Shown here in pieces: positions 1 to 7,965 of a stretch of 64,000 nucleotides of DNA (its first letter is position 1; each line of letters starts with the position of its first letter). The stretch spans positions 5,130,220-5,194,219 of the forward strand of contig NZ_CP007128.1 in assembly GCF_000522985.1 (NCBI RefSeq), in the 5' to 3' direction. The notes beneath the pieces are model-generated. The model saw only the letters and a list, made by a program, of their open reading frames with translations. It had not been told where the DNA came from and did not search any database. Source of the stretch: Gemmatirosa kalamazoonensis (GTDB taxonomy: Bacteria > Gemmatimonadota > Gemmatimonadetes > Gemmatimonadales > Gemmatimonadaceae). The position numbers were made by a program, and so were the translations under genes.

Positions 1-413
1 ACCGCGCCTAACGGCACCGCCAGCGGCTGCGCGCCGCCGTGCGCCGCGTGGGCCTCGGCGACCCGGCGCAGCGCGTCGCGGTCCACGCCGAGCCTGAGGG
101 CCGCAGCGCCGGCGACGAGCGCATCGGCCGACGCGCCGGCGCCGAGCACCCCGCGCGCCGTCCCCAGCTCGCCGACGAGCTTGCGCACCGCGGCGACGAT
201 CCGCGCGTCGTCGGCGCCCTTCAGCACGCCCTCCGCCGCCTTGTCGTAGAGCGGCGCGAGCGGGAGCCCGACGGCGCGCGCCGAGTCGCCGAGCGCCGCG
301 AGCGCGGCGCGTGCCGCCGGCTGCACGCGCGCCGGCCACTCGCTCGACGGTGCGGGCTGCGCCGCGGCGGTGGAGCACGCGACCAGCAGCGCGAGGCCTA
401 ACGCGCGCCTCAC
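1..413 (-). CDS. Exported hypothetical protein (3' part beyond window)
   Basis: Unrecognised protein, cut by the window edge after 137 codons. The GTG start at 413 overlaps the stop of the upstream CBM48/anti-sigma-like gene (TGA at 412-410), which suggests translational coupling and membership of the ECF sigma operon. The N-terminus (MRRALGLALLVACSTAAAQ) looks like a signal peptide, possibly with a lipobox-like LLVAC. The rest is Ala-rich and probably helical, with no motif I can name. The frame stays open to base 1. It is probably an envelope protein under the same control as the sigma factor; its function is unknown. Confidence 0.6.
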   Translation of the reverse strand, partial: MRRALGLALLVACSTAAAQPAPSSEWPARVQPAARAALAALGDSARAVGLPLAPLYDKAAEGVLKGADDARIVAAVRKLVGELGTARGVLGAGASADALVAGAAALRLGVDRDALRRVAEAHAAHGGAQPLAVPLGA

Positions 414-967
414 GACGACCCCCCGACGAGCACCACGGAGCTCGGCGCGCCGAAGTCGTCGTCGGCCGTGCGCGGCGCCGCCGGATCCGCGCGCAGCCCG
501 CCGTCGACGACGAACCCGTAGACGTGGCGGCCCGGCGACAGCGGCACGCGCACCTCCCACGTCCGCCCATCGGGGCTCGCGCGCAGCGGCGTCGCGGCAG
601 GGTCCCACCGGTTGAAGTCGCCCACGAGCGCCACCCGCGTCGCGCCGGGCGCGATCAGCGCGAAGCGCACCACCGTCGGTGCGGCGGCGGCGGCGGCCGG
701 TACGCGCGCCACGGTCGGTGCCGCGTCGCGGCGCAGCGCCCACCATGCGGCGCCCGCGCCTAACGCCATGCATGCGAGCCCCGCCGCGACCGCCGCGAGC
801 GGCGCCACGCTCCACCGGCGTGCTCGGCGCGGCGCCCGCGTCGCCACGATCTCGCGCAGCAGCGCCTCGCGCCACGCCGCGCGCACAGGCGGCGGCTCGC
901 GCAGGGCGCGCACGTGCGCGCGCAGCGCCGCGGGCAGCTCGTCGCCGTCGTCGTGCTCAGTCCACAC
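410..967 (-). CDS. Membrane anti-sigma-like protein with CBM48 glycogen-binding domain
   Basis: 185 aa. Residues 1-50 are a charged, Arg-rich cytoplasmic segment. Residues about 54-78 form one membrane helix, followed by an Ala-rich linker. Residues about 99-181 form an Ig-like AMPK/isoamylase-N (CBM48) domain with the diagnostic VALVGDFNRWDP and a GRHVYGFVVDG strand. Its start overlaps the end of the ECF sigma gene by 11 bp. The topology is that of an anti-sigma factor whose outer part is a glycan-binding module. There is no canonical zinc anti-sigma motif, so the anti-sigma role rests on position and topology only. Its stop overlaps the GTG of the next gene. Confidence 0.75.
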   Translation of the reverse strand: MWTEHDDGDELPAALRAHVRALREPPPVRAAWREALLREIVATRAPRRARRWSVAPLAAVAAGLACMALGAGAAWWALRRDAAPTVARVPAAAAAAPTVVRFALIAPGATRVALVGDFNRWDPAATPLRASPDGRTWEVRVPLSPGRHVYGFVVDGGLRADPAAPRTADDDFGAPSSVVLVGGSS

Positions 968-1496
968 CGGACACCTCCCGGAGCAACCGTTGCAGCCGCT
1001 CGCACGCCCGCTTCACGCGCATCTTCAGCGCCGACACGCCGACCCCCGTCGCTGCGGCCATCTCGTCGTAGCTCAGTTGCTCCACGTGCTTCAGCAGGAA
1101 CGCCTCGCGCTGCGCCGGCTCGAGCGCCTCGAGCGCGAGCTCCAGCTCGAGCCGCGCCTCGCTCGCGCCGGCGTCCGGCTCCACGAACGCCATGTCCATC
1201 GCCACCGCGTCGTGCACGAACCGGCGGCGTCGACGCCCGCGCCGCATCGCGGCGGTGCGGCAGCGGTTCACGAGGATCGCGAACAGCCACGCGCGGAACG
1301 TCTCGCGCGGCTCGTAGCGGTCGAGCGAACGATACGCGCGCACGAACGCCTCCTGTACCGCGTCCTCCGCGTCGGCCGTGTCGCCGAGCATCCGCGCGGC
1401 GAAGCGCAGGCACGCCGGGGAGTGTCGGTCCACCAGCGCGGTGAACGCGCGCGAGTCGCCGTCGAGCGCGCGGCGGACGAGCAGGTCGTCGGTCAT
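957..1496 (-). CDS. ECF RNA polymerase sigma factor
   Basis: 179 aa from the ATG at 1496 (MTDDLLVRRA). An ATG five codons upstream is also possible. Sigma region 2 spans about 15-60 (FTALVDRHSP, then DAEDAVQEAFVRAYR). Region 4 is a helix-turn-helix near the C-terminus (LEPAQREAFLLKHVEQLSYD and MKMRVKRA-like ALKMRVKRACERL). A basic RRGRRRRR patch links them. Length and layout are typical of group 4 sigma factors. The next gene starts inside its 3' end and encodes a one-helix membrane protein, the usual arrangement of a sigma factor and its regulator. The adjacent CBM48 proteins suggest a glycan or cell-surface signal. Confidence 0.93.
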   Translation of the reverse strand: MTDDLLVRRALDGDSRAFTALVDRHSPACLRFAARMLGDTADAEDAVQEAFVRAYRSLDRYEPRETFRAWLFAILVNRCRTAAMRRGRRRRRFVHDAVAMDMAFVEPDAGASEARLELELALEALEPAQREAFLLKHVEQLSYDEMAAATGVGVSALKMRVKRACERLQRLLREVSGVD

Positions 1497-1545
1497 GGTC
1501 CGCGCGTGCAACCCCGCGTCGGCGCGCCCGCGTCACACGGGCCGT

Positions 1546-2979
1546 TCACGGCACCACCAGCACGCCGGCGGAGCCGTCGAAGTCGTCGGCGACGCGCGCG
1601 AGCCCGGGCGGCGCCGTCCATGCGTCGCCGTCGACGCGGATGCTGACGCGGTGCGTTCCCGGCGCGATGGGCAGCACGACCTCCCACACGTCGGCGCCGC
1701 CGCGCTGCATCGACACCGGCCGCCACTTCGTGAAGTCGCCCGACAGCTCCACGACGCGCGCCGCGGGCACGCGCACGCGCAGCGTGTACTGCCCGCGCTC
1801 CGTCGCCGGCGCGAGCGCGAACGCCGCCGCCGCGGGCCGCACCGACGGCGGGAGCGCCGGCCGCTGGAACAGGCCCGACGAGAGCCGCACGCCGAGCGAC
1901 GCGTAGCGCGCGCGTCCCACCGCCGGCGACGGCGCGCCGGAGAGCAGCGCCGCGAGATCCACCGCCGGCGGACGCGTGCCGGCCCCGAACGTGACCGCCG
2001 CCGTCCTGCCTAACGCAACGGTCCCGTCGACCGTCGCCCAGGCGAGCGACGCGGTGTTGGGCCCCTGCGAGAGATGCGTCCCCGCCCATCCGGCGAGCTG
2101 CACGCCGGCCGCGCCGAGCACCGCCACCCGACCGCGCGTCCACGCGAGCCGCGCCTCCAGCTCGGACAGCCGGCGGCGGGCGCTCGCCGTGCCGCTGTCG
2201 CCGATCATCTGCGTCCGCGGCGCCCAGCGCGACAGGACGGCGATCGAGTCGGCGATGCGCAGCGTGTCGCAGCAGAAGAACACCGAGTCGCGCAGCTCCC
2301 GGAGCGACGGCGGCCGCCCCGGCACGCGCTGCATCCCCGCGCGGACGGTCAGCGCGCCGACCCAGCTGCCGAGCGACCGCCATGCGCCGAGCGACAGCGC
2401 CGTCGCGCGGTATGCCGCGGGATCGAGGACGCGCGTGTAGGCGCGCGCCGAGGTGTCAGTCATCGGAACGGTCGAGCCGTTAGGCACCGCGACGCCGCGG
2501 AACGGCTGCGCGCCGCCGACCGCGTCGACGCGCGACCCTTCGACGCCGAGCCACGCGCCGCCCGCGCCGTGGACGTACGCGAGCTGCGACGTGAGGCCGC
2601 CGCGCCACGACGCGAGCGCGCCCCACCGCGCGCTCCGCTCCACCGCGGCGCCCGTCGCGAGCCGCCATCCGCCGCCGACCGGCGCCGCGGCGAGCAGCGC
2701 GGCGCGGCCGGCCACCCCGCGCAGCGCCCCGGTGAGCGGGACGTCGCCCGACGCGCCGATCGCGAGCCGCGACAGGTCCACGCGCAGCGCCGGCGACAGC
2801 GCGCTCAGTGGGACGCTGTCCGCGCCGCCCGCGCGCGCCGGCCCCACGGACGCGTCGAGCGTCGGCGTGAGCTGGGCGCGCGCCGACACGCTCGCCAGCG
2901 CGGAGGCGAGCACGGACGCGAGCGCGGACGCGAGCGCGACGGCGACGCGGCGGAGTCGACGACCGGCGGTGTGACGCAT
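1546..2979 (-). CDS. Exported protein with C-terminal CBM48 glycogen-binding domain
   Basis: 477 aa. The start is placed at 2979 (MRHTAGRRLRR), where GGGGATCTCC precedes the ATG and a signal peptide begins immediately; an upstream ATG at 3018 lacks these. The signal peptide ends near SARAQ. The long middle is rich in alternating small and hydrophobic residues with aromatic patches, as in outer-membrane or beta-rich proteins, but I recognise no family. The last 80 or so residues are a second CBM48 module (VVELSGDFTKWRPVSM, then HRVSIRVDGD), homologous to the end of the anti-sigma-like protein 600 bp downstream. It lies 49 bp before the sigma factor on the same strand. Probably a surface protein of the same sensing system. 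Confidence 0.72.
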   Translation of the reverse strand: MRHTAGRRLRRVAVALASALASVLASALASVSARAQLTPTLDASVGPARAGGADSVPLSALSPALRVDLSRLAIGASGDVPLTGALRGVAGRAALLAAAPVGGGWRLATGAAVERSARWGALASWRGGLTSQLAYVHGAGGAWLGVEGSRVDAVGGAQPFRGVAVPNGSTVPMTDTSARAYTRVLDPAAYRATALSLGAWRSLGSWVGALTVRAGMQRVPGRPPSLRELRDSVFFCCDTLRIADSIAVLSRWAPRTQMIGDSGTASARRRLSELEARLAWTRGRVAVLGAAGVQLAGWAGTHLSQGPNTASLAWATVDGTVALGRTAAVTFGAGTRPPAVDLAALLSGAPSPAVGRARYASLGVRLSSGLFQRPALPPSVRPAAAAFALAPATERGQYTLRVRVPAARVVELSGDFTKWRPVSMQRGGADVWEVVLPIAPGTHRVSIRVDGDAWTAPPGLARVADDFDGSAGVLVVP

Positions 2980-3081
2980 GGAGATCCCCGGGCCCGAGGC
3001 AGCGGGACCGCCGGACACGGTCCCTGCTCGCGCTCTACCCTCTCTGGGCGGCGCCGCGTCACACCATCGGTCACATCGTCG

Positions 3082-3636
3082 TCAGCGCAGGTTCAGGTAG
3101 ACGATCGTCGGCTGCTGGTTGCCGCGGACGAGCTGCGCCGACGCGGACGCCGTCTTCGTGCTCCCGCCGCTCGCCCACGACGCGCGCAGCGTGTACCAGC
3201 CGTCGGCGAGCTTCGCGCTGTGGATCTGCCCGGTCGCGTCGCTCGCCAGCGTCGCCAGCAGCGTCTCCGTCGGCCGGGTCGCGCTCGTCGAGTCGGGACG
3301 CGTCGTGGCGTAGATGGCGATGCTCGCTCCCGCGACGCCGCGGAAGCCGACGCTGTCGTGCGCCACGCCCGCGGCGTCCTTCCACTGAAGCACGAAGTTC
3401 TGCACGGCGACCGCCCACAGCGTGCCCGGGCCCGGGCGCACCGAGTCCGGGGAGAGGCGGACGGAGTCGGAGTGAGTCGGCGCCGTCGCGGCGCTGTCGG
3501 CGAGCGACGCGCTCTTGCCCAGGACCGTGGACGGCGGGGTGGGCTCGACGGTGGCGTCGTCGCAGGCGGCCACGGCGGCCGCGGCGACGGCGATCGCGAG
3601 CAGAGCCGTTAGGCGTGGTGTCGGTCTCGCAGGCAT
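3082..3636 (-). CDS. Putative lipoprotein of unknown function
   Basis: 184 aa from the ATG at 3636 (MPARPTPRLTALLAI). The longer frame reaching 3744 has no signal peptide at its N-terminus, so the inner start is preferred. A lipoprotein signal with lipobox AVAAC precedes an acidic, Ser/Thr/Pro-rich stretch. The C-terminal half has beta-sandwich-like text (YATTRPDST; DGWYTLRASW), as in carboxypeptidase-regulatory or Ig-like folds. The same-strand CBM48 protein starts about 100 bp downstream. I do not recognise a family. Confidence 0.62.
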   Translation of the reverse strand: MPARPTPRLTALLAIAVAAAAVAACDDATVEPTPPSTVLGKSASLADSAATAPTHSDSVRLSPDSVRPGPGTLWAVAVQNFVLQWKDAAGVAHDSVGFRGVAGASIAIYATTRPDSTSATRPTETLLATLASDATGQIHSAKLADGWYTLRASWASGGSTKTASASAQLVRGNQQPTIVYLNLR

Positions 3637-3980
3637 GTGAGCGTCGGGTGAGAGTGACGGTTCACACCGCGTGGCCGGCCGGCTGGAGCGATGTACGCGT
3701 GCAACCCCCGGCATTCCCGTCCACGTCACACGCGAAAAGACCACGCGGCCCGCTCAGCTGTCGCCGAGCGGGCCGCGTGGTCGTTGTTGGCCGGAGGGAA
3801 GGTTGTTTTGAAGCCCCGATGGTGAATCGGTGGGTGTCCGCGCTTCCGTTTTCCGCCTTCCCCGCACTGGGGCATGACGTCCGCGAAATGAACGGCACCC
3901 GGCTTCAAAAAGTGTCGGGTCAAAACAGGAGTCTTCCCGACCGACCGACTAACGGGACTAAGTATAGGCAAATGAACGCT
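3637..3980. other. Intergenic region with locally low GC
   Basis: 344 bp between the CPBP protease stop and the lipoprotein start. The half nearer the protease (about 3790-3980) is clearly AT-richer than the rest of the window, with runs such as TTGTTTTG, TTCAAAAAG and TATAGGCAAATG. No ORF there looks real: the frame at 3726-3971 (-) has no RBS or recognisable domain. A 16-bp hairpin lies at 3739-3782. The AT-rich part may hold the promoter of the lipoprotein gene or a small RNA; neither can be shown from sequence alone. Confidence 0.4.
3739..3782 (-). terminator. Hairpin terminator candidate
   Basis: A perfect 16-bp stem (GACCACGCGGCCCGCT and its complement) has a 12-nt loop. Read on the minus strand it is followed by CTTTTCGCG, a short U-run. 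It lies about 200 bp beyond the CPBP protease stop and about 100 bp before the lipoprotein start, so it would separate the two transcripts. Confidence 0.55.
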
Positions 3981-5672
3981 TTATTCAACCTCTTGCGGAA
4001 CGCGGAACCGTCGTTCCCGTGCGCCGCCGACGACGGCCGCCACGCCGGCGACGAGCGCGGGCACCAGCGGCGCGGCCACCGTCGCGAGCGCCGCGAGCCG
4101 CACGTCGAGATGCGCGCTCGCCAGCCGCGGCCAGTTGAAGATGAACAGGTCCGACGTGAGGTGCGACGTGACGACGGTGAGCGCGTCGTAGCGCAGCAGC
4201 GCCCATCCCCACACGCAGCCCACCGCCGTCATCACCACCGCGCGCCCCCAGAACGGCTCGGCCGGCGGAAGGAAGTCGAGCCCCGTGTGCGTGAGCCCGT
4301 ACACCGCCGCCGGCAGCACGATCGCAACCCACCGCCTCCGCGTCGCCGCGAGGAGCCACGGCCCGGCGAAGAAGCGGTAGCCGAGCTCCTCGAGCAGCGC
4401 GATGTTCGCGAAGAACAGCAGCGTGGCGACCGACGGCGCGCTCGAGTTCAGCGCGTAGAAGAAGAACCCCCGCGGCTGCAGCGCGGTGAAGCCGCCGCCT
4501 AACGCCGTCACGGCGAGCACCGCCGCGGTGAGCACCGCGCCGCACACGAGCCCGATCGCGAACCCGCGCACCGACGCGAGCCCCACCGCCGGGTCGGCGA
4601 CGCCGCCGCGCCCGAGCCGCCACAGCGTGTCGCCCCGCCCTGCCCCCGCCTCGCGGTCGAGCGCGTCGCCCGCCGCGATGAGCGCGAACAGCACGACGAA
4701 CATCCACGTGAGCCCTGCCGCGAGGTCGCCGAGCCGCACGAGCGTGGCGATCCACCGCGGCCACAGCGGGTCCCAGTGCGCGAGCAGGTCGTACGCGGCG
4801 AACGCGTTCGTGAGGAACGCGCACGCGAACACGATCGCGCTCCAGTACGCCGCGCGCGCCAGCCGCGCGGTGCCGGCGCGCAGCCGCAGCAGGAACACGG
4901 CGAGCGCGCCGAGCGCCCCGGCGGCGAGCAGCGCGAAGCCGACGGTCTGCAGCGCGCGCACCGGCGCCGCGCGTGCCCGCGCCGCGCGCTCCCCCGCCGC
5001 CGGCACGACGAGGTATCGGCGCGCGCCCGTCACCAGGTCGCCGCTCACCGTGGCCACGGCGCGCTCGCGCAGCTCGGGCCGCGCCGACAGCAGCCGCTCG
5101 TACGTGAACGTGTGGTCGGTGCGCCGCGGACGCACTCGGCTCGCGGCGCCCGTCTCGTGCCACTGCGCCGGCGTGCCGTCGCCTAACGACAGGCCCAGGT
5201 CGAGCGAGAGCGCACGCTGCACCAGCACGCGCCCGCTGTCGACGGGAAGCGCGGCCCCGGGGGCGTCGTCCTGCACGCCGCGGCTCCACCCGATCGTGCG
5301 CCCGACGCCGTCGAACGTCGCCGCCAGGCCGTCGGGATCGCCCGCGCGCTTGAGCAGCACGTCGTACGTCACGAGCGGCACGCCCTGTCGCACGAGCGCC
5401 TGCGCGCGGTCGCGGCCGAGGGCGCGCTCCGCGTAGTCGAGCGCGGCCTCGTCCACGTCGAGCTGGGACGCGCGGACGTAGTCGCCGAGCGCGCGTCCCG
5501 ACGGCAGCAGCGCGCGCCGCGCGAGCACCTCCGTCGCGCGCCGGTCGAGCGTCGCGCGCGGCACGGTGAGGTCGGTGTCGGCGAGCGGCCAGAGCCTGCC
5601 TAACGACGCGAAGAACAGCAGCCCGCCGACGGCGGCGAGCGGCCACAACCAGCGGTCGCGGCCCGCCGTCAC
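3981..5672 (-). CDS. CPBP family intramembrane metalloprotease
   Basis: 563 aa, GTG start. Residue 10 onwards is a membrane anchor (LWPLAAVGGLLFFASLG). A large soluble region of about 200 aa follows, and the C-terminal half is a multi-pass membrane domain. The family motifs are present: EE followed by GYRFF (LLEELGYRFFAGPW), then GLTHTGLDF with the conserved His, and a later SHLTSDLFIFNW. CPBP (Abi/Rce1-like) proteases cleave prenylated or other membrane peptides with the Glu-Glu and His residues at the active site. The soluble N-terminal extension makes it much longer than the minimal fold of about 250 aa. No substrate can be inferred. It is separated by 118 bp from the serpin gene upstream. 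Confidence 0.85.
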   Translation of the reverse strand: MTAGRDRWLWPLAAVGGLLFFASLGRLWPLADTDLTVPRATLDRRATEVLARRALLPSGRALGDYVRASQLDVDEAALDYAERALGRDRAQALVRQGVPLVTYDVLLKRAGDPDGLAATFDGVGRTIGWSRGVQDDAPGAALPVDSGRVLVQRALSLDLGLSLGDGTPAQWHETGAASRVRPRRTDHTFTYERLLSARPELRERAVATVSGDLVTGARRYLVVPAAGERAARARAAPVRALQTVGFALLAAGALGALAVFLLRLRAGTARLARAAYWSAIVFACAFLTNAFAAYDLLAHWDPLWPRWIATLVRLGDLAAGLTWMFVVLFALIAAGDALDREAGAGRGDTLWRLGRGGVADPAVGLASVRGFAIGLVCGAVLTAAVLAVTALGGGFTALQPRGFFFYALNSSAPSVATLLFFANIALLEELGYRFFAGPWLLAATRRRWVAIVLPAAVYGLTHTGLDFLPPAEPFWGRAVVMTAVGCVWGWALLRYDALTVVTSHLTSDLFIFNWPRLASAHLDVRLAALATVAAPLVPALVAGVAAVVGGARERRFRVPQEVE

Positions 5673-5790
5673 ATCGCGAGGGCTCTGACGGTTCGACGCA
5701 TCATGTCCGTCTCGTTTCCATCATTCCCACGGGAGCGAGCAATCCATGGAGATGATGATAACGCAATGCAAATGATGCGTTCCAGACGAG

Positions 5791-7038
5791 TCAGATCGAC
5801 GCCACCTTCCCGGCGAACAGCACGGCCCCCGTCACCTTCTCGCGGATCACGACCACGAACGCGCGGTCGACGCGCACCGGCGGCGGCAGCGACACGAGCC
5901 CGATCCCCACCGTCGTCACGGCGCCCGCCTCGGTCCCCTTCTCGTTCACGGCCACGAACGTGTTCTGCTTCACGAAGTCGATGTACACCTCGCGCCCGCG
6001 CGTCGACATGCGCGTGAAGTCGGCCTGCCCCGGCGTGAACGCGACGCCCATCCCCATCGCGGTGAGCACGTCCTTCCACTCGTCCTCGTAGCGCATCGTG
6101 AAGCGCGGCAGGTAGAGCTGCATGTCCTGCGGCTTCAGCGAGTCGACCACCTGCTGCCACTTCGCGGGGCCGAGCGACGCGACGAGATCGTCCACCGAGC
6201 GGCCGGTCGCGGGCACGAGCACCACCATGGAGAACGCGCCCGTGCCGTACGGCAGCTCGACCGCGGTGAGGTCGCTCGCGCGCCAGACGGGGTGGACGCT
6301 GCGGTGCGTCATCATGTCCACCGTCTGCTTCGCGCCGTCGGCCCGCGTGAACTCCGCCGACGCCGTCTGCCGCGAGTCGAACGGCGTCGTCCAGTCGCCC
6401 TTGAAGTACACCGCGTTCAGCAGGAACATCACCTGGTCGTCGGCGCGGATCTGGTCGAGCACCTTCTCGATGCGGCCGTTCGTGCGGTCCTTCGCCCAGC
6501 CGTTGATGCGCGCGAGCGACCCCTGCTCGTCGCGGAAGTCCAACGCCTGCACCTCGGCGCCGAAGTAGCGCGCCGTCGTGTCGAAGAACGCCTGCGTGAA
6601 CGGGAACGTCTTCTCGTACCAGATCGAGTTCGCGCTCTCGAAGCGGACGGCCGTGTCGGCGCGCACGAGCCGCTGGTTCAGCGCGCGGTACGCGGCGTCG
6701 ATCTGCGGCAGCGACTGTCCGGCGAAGCCCAGCGTCGCGGCCATCGCGTCGGCGGTCGTGCCGGCGGCGCCGTTCAGCGTCATGCCGAGCGCCACCGCGG
6801 CGCTGTACGGCGAGATGAACACGTTCTGCCGGGCGCGGCGGGCGCTCACGCGCTGGAACAGGCCGAGGCCGAACGCGTTGCTTTCGGTGACCGTCAGTCG
6901 CTCGCCCGCCGAGAGCTGCGCCGGCAGCGTATCTCCGGCGCCGGGTAGCCCCGGAGCGTCGCCGGGACCGGTCGCGTCGGGCGCGCTGGAGCAGGCGGCG
7001 GCGAGCAGAACGAGCAGCGACGTACGACGCAGGGGCAT
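5791..7038 (-). CDS. Serpin family lipoprotein (protease inhibitor)
   Basis: 415 aa. The N-terminus is a lipoprotein signal with lipobox LLAAAC. A complete serpin fold follows, from NAFGLGLFQRV through FISPYSAAVALGM, the breach/shutter region, and VMFLLNAVYFKGDW to VLFAGKVASI. The reactive-loop hinge NEKGTEAGAVTTV has the small residues typical of inhibitory serpins. The loop aligns gap-free with alpha-1-antitrypsin from memory, placing P1 at Val382 and P1' at Ser383, so an elastase-like target protease is predicted. It is probably anchored in the outer membrane or periplasm. Serpins are patchy in bacteria, so this one may guard against predators or self proteases. The CPBP membrane protease is the next gene on the same strand. 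Confidence 0.93.
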   Translation of the reverse strand: MPLRRTSLLVLLAAACSSAPDATGPGDAPGLPGAGDTLPAQLSAGERLTVTESNAFGLGLFQRVSARRARQNVFISPYSAAVALGMTLNGAAGTTADAMAATLGFAGQSLPQIDAAYRALNQRLVRADTAVRFESANSIWYEKTFPFTQAFFDTTARYFGAEVQALDFRDEQGSLARINGWAKDRTNGRIEKVLDQIRADDQVMFLLNAVYFKGDWTTPFDSRQTASAEFTRADGAKQTVDMMTHRSVHPVWRASDLTAVELPYGTGAFSMVVLVPATGRSVDDLVASLGPAKWQQVVDSLKPQDMQLYLPRFTMRYEDEWKDVLTAMGMGVAFTPGQADFTRMSTRGREVYIDFVKQNTFVAVNEKGTEAGAVTTVGIGLVSLPPPVRVDRAFVVVIREKVTGAVLFAGKVASI

Positions 7039-7118
7039 GCGTACCTCCGGACGCGGACGGGGGCGCCACGCGGAGCTGCGCGGCGCCCTCAGACGTTACC
7101 CGGCCGCCCGCACGTCGG

Positions 7119-7781
7119 TCACGACCGGCCGGCGAGCTCCCGCGCGTCGTGTGACGCGAAGCGCATCCCCGAGAGCGGGCTGGGCGGCTCGCGCGTCACG
7201 CCGTCGGTCATCCAGCAGCCCTTGTACTGCCCGTCGTTCTGCAGCGACAGCGCGAACAGGTACGCCACCCGCTCGCCGCTCGACGTCGTGATCACCACGC
7301 GCACCGTCGCGCGATCGCCGGTGACGTGCGCCACACCACGCGCGGCGTGGCGATGATTGAGCAGCGGCCGGTAGGTGTCGTCGCGCACGAGGTCGGCGAA
7401 GCTCTCGATCGGACCGACGAACGCGCGGTTCGCCGGCGACGAGAACGCGAACGTGACCGAGATGCCGTGGTCCTTCACCGGCACGTCGTTGCGCGCCAGC
7501 GCGTCGAGCACGATCCCCACCACCTCGTCCGGCGTCAGCTGCGGGCTCGGCGCCAGCGACAGGTCGCCCACGCTCGGGAGCGAGTCGACGTGCCGCACCA
7601 TCTGCGATTCTTTCGGCTGCGTGGCCGCGCTCGCGCGCATCGCCGTCGCCACGAGGAAGATGAGCGTGGCCGCGGCGAGAGCGGCGATGCGGAGGAAGAC
7701 ATCGAACGCCGTGAGCTGGGCTCGCGCGACGCGCGCGGCGGCGGAGACTCGGGGCGTGGAGTGGCTGCGCAGCTGCTGCAT
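7119..7781 (-). CDS. DUF4864-like membrane-anchored protein
   Basis: 220 aa. One membrane helix spans about residues 29-49 after a basic N-terminus. The outer domain has the DUF4864 pattern: VVGIVLDALARND, GISVTFAFSSPANR, VGPIESFADLV and YRPLLNHR, ending in a CWMTDGV-type strand. The function of this family is unknown. It stands alone between the serpin and a hairpin-bearing intergenic region. The start is the ATG that gives the shortest lead before the membrane helix. Confidence 0.72.
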   Translation of the reverse strand: MQQLRSHSTPRVSAAARVARAQLTAFDVFLRIAALAAATLIFLVATAMRASAATQPKESQMVRHVDSLPSVGDLSLAPSPQLTPDEVVGIVLDALARNDVPVKDHGISVTFAFSSPANRAFVGPIESFADLVRDDTYRPLLNHRHAARGVAHVTGDRATVRVVITTSSGERVAYLFALSLQNDGQYKGCWMTDGVTREPPSPLSGMRFASHDARELAGRS

Positions 7782-7899
7782 GACTCGTCTCGTTGGGCGT
7801 CCGCGGGCCGCTCGAGCTCCGGGCGGCTCGCCCGCCGCAGCGCGCCCGCCCTTCCCCTAGTACATGGAACGGGCCACGGCGACGGCCGGAGACGGGAAG

Positions 7900-7927
7900 C
7901 CCCGCCGGCGCGCGCGGGCCGGCGGGG
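7900..7927 (-). terminator. GC-rich hairpin after mutarotase-like gene
   Basis: A 10-bp stem (CCCCGCCGGC and its complement) with an 8-nt loop lies about 40 bp beyond the mutarotase-like stop. There is no clear U-run, so it may be a transcript-end stabiliser or a weak terminator. Confidence 0.38.
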
Positions 7928-7965
7928 GCGAATTAGTTCCGACTCGGTCCGATCTCGGACGCGAA

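Noticed and set aside
3726-3971. 81-codon minus-strand ORF in AT-rich gap
   Set aside because: No RBS, no domain, and it reads through the terminator hairpin.
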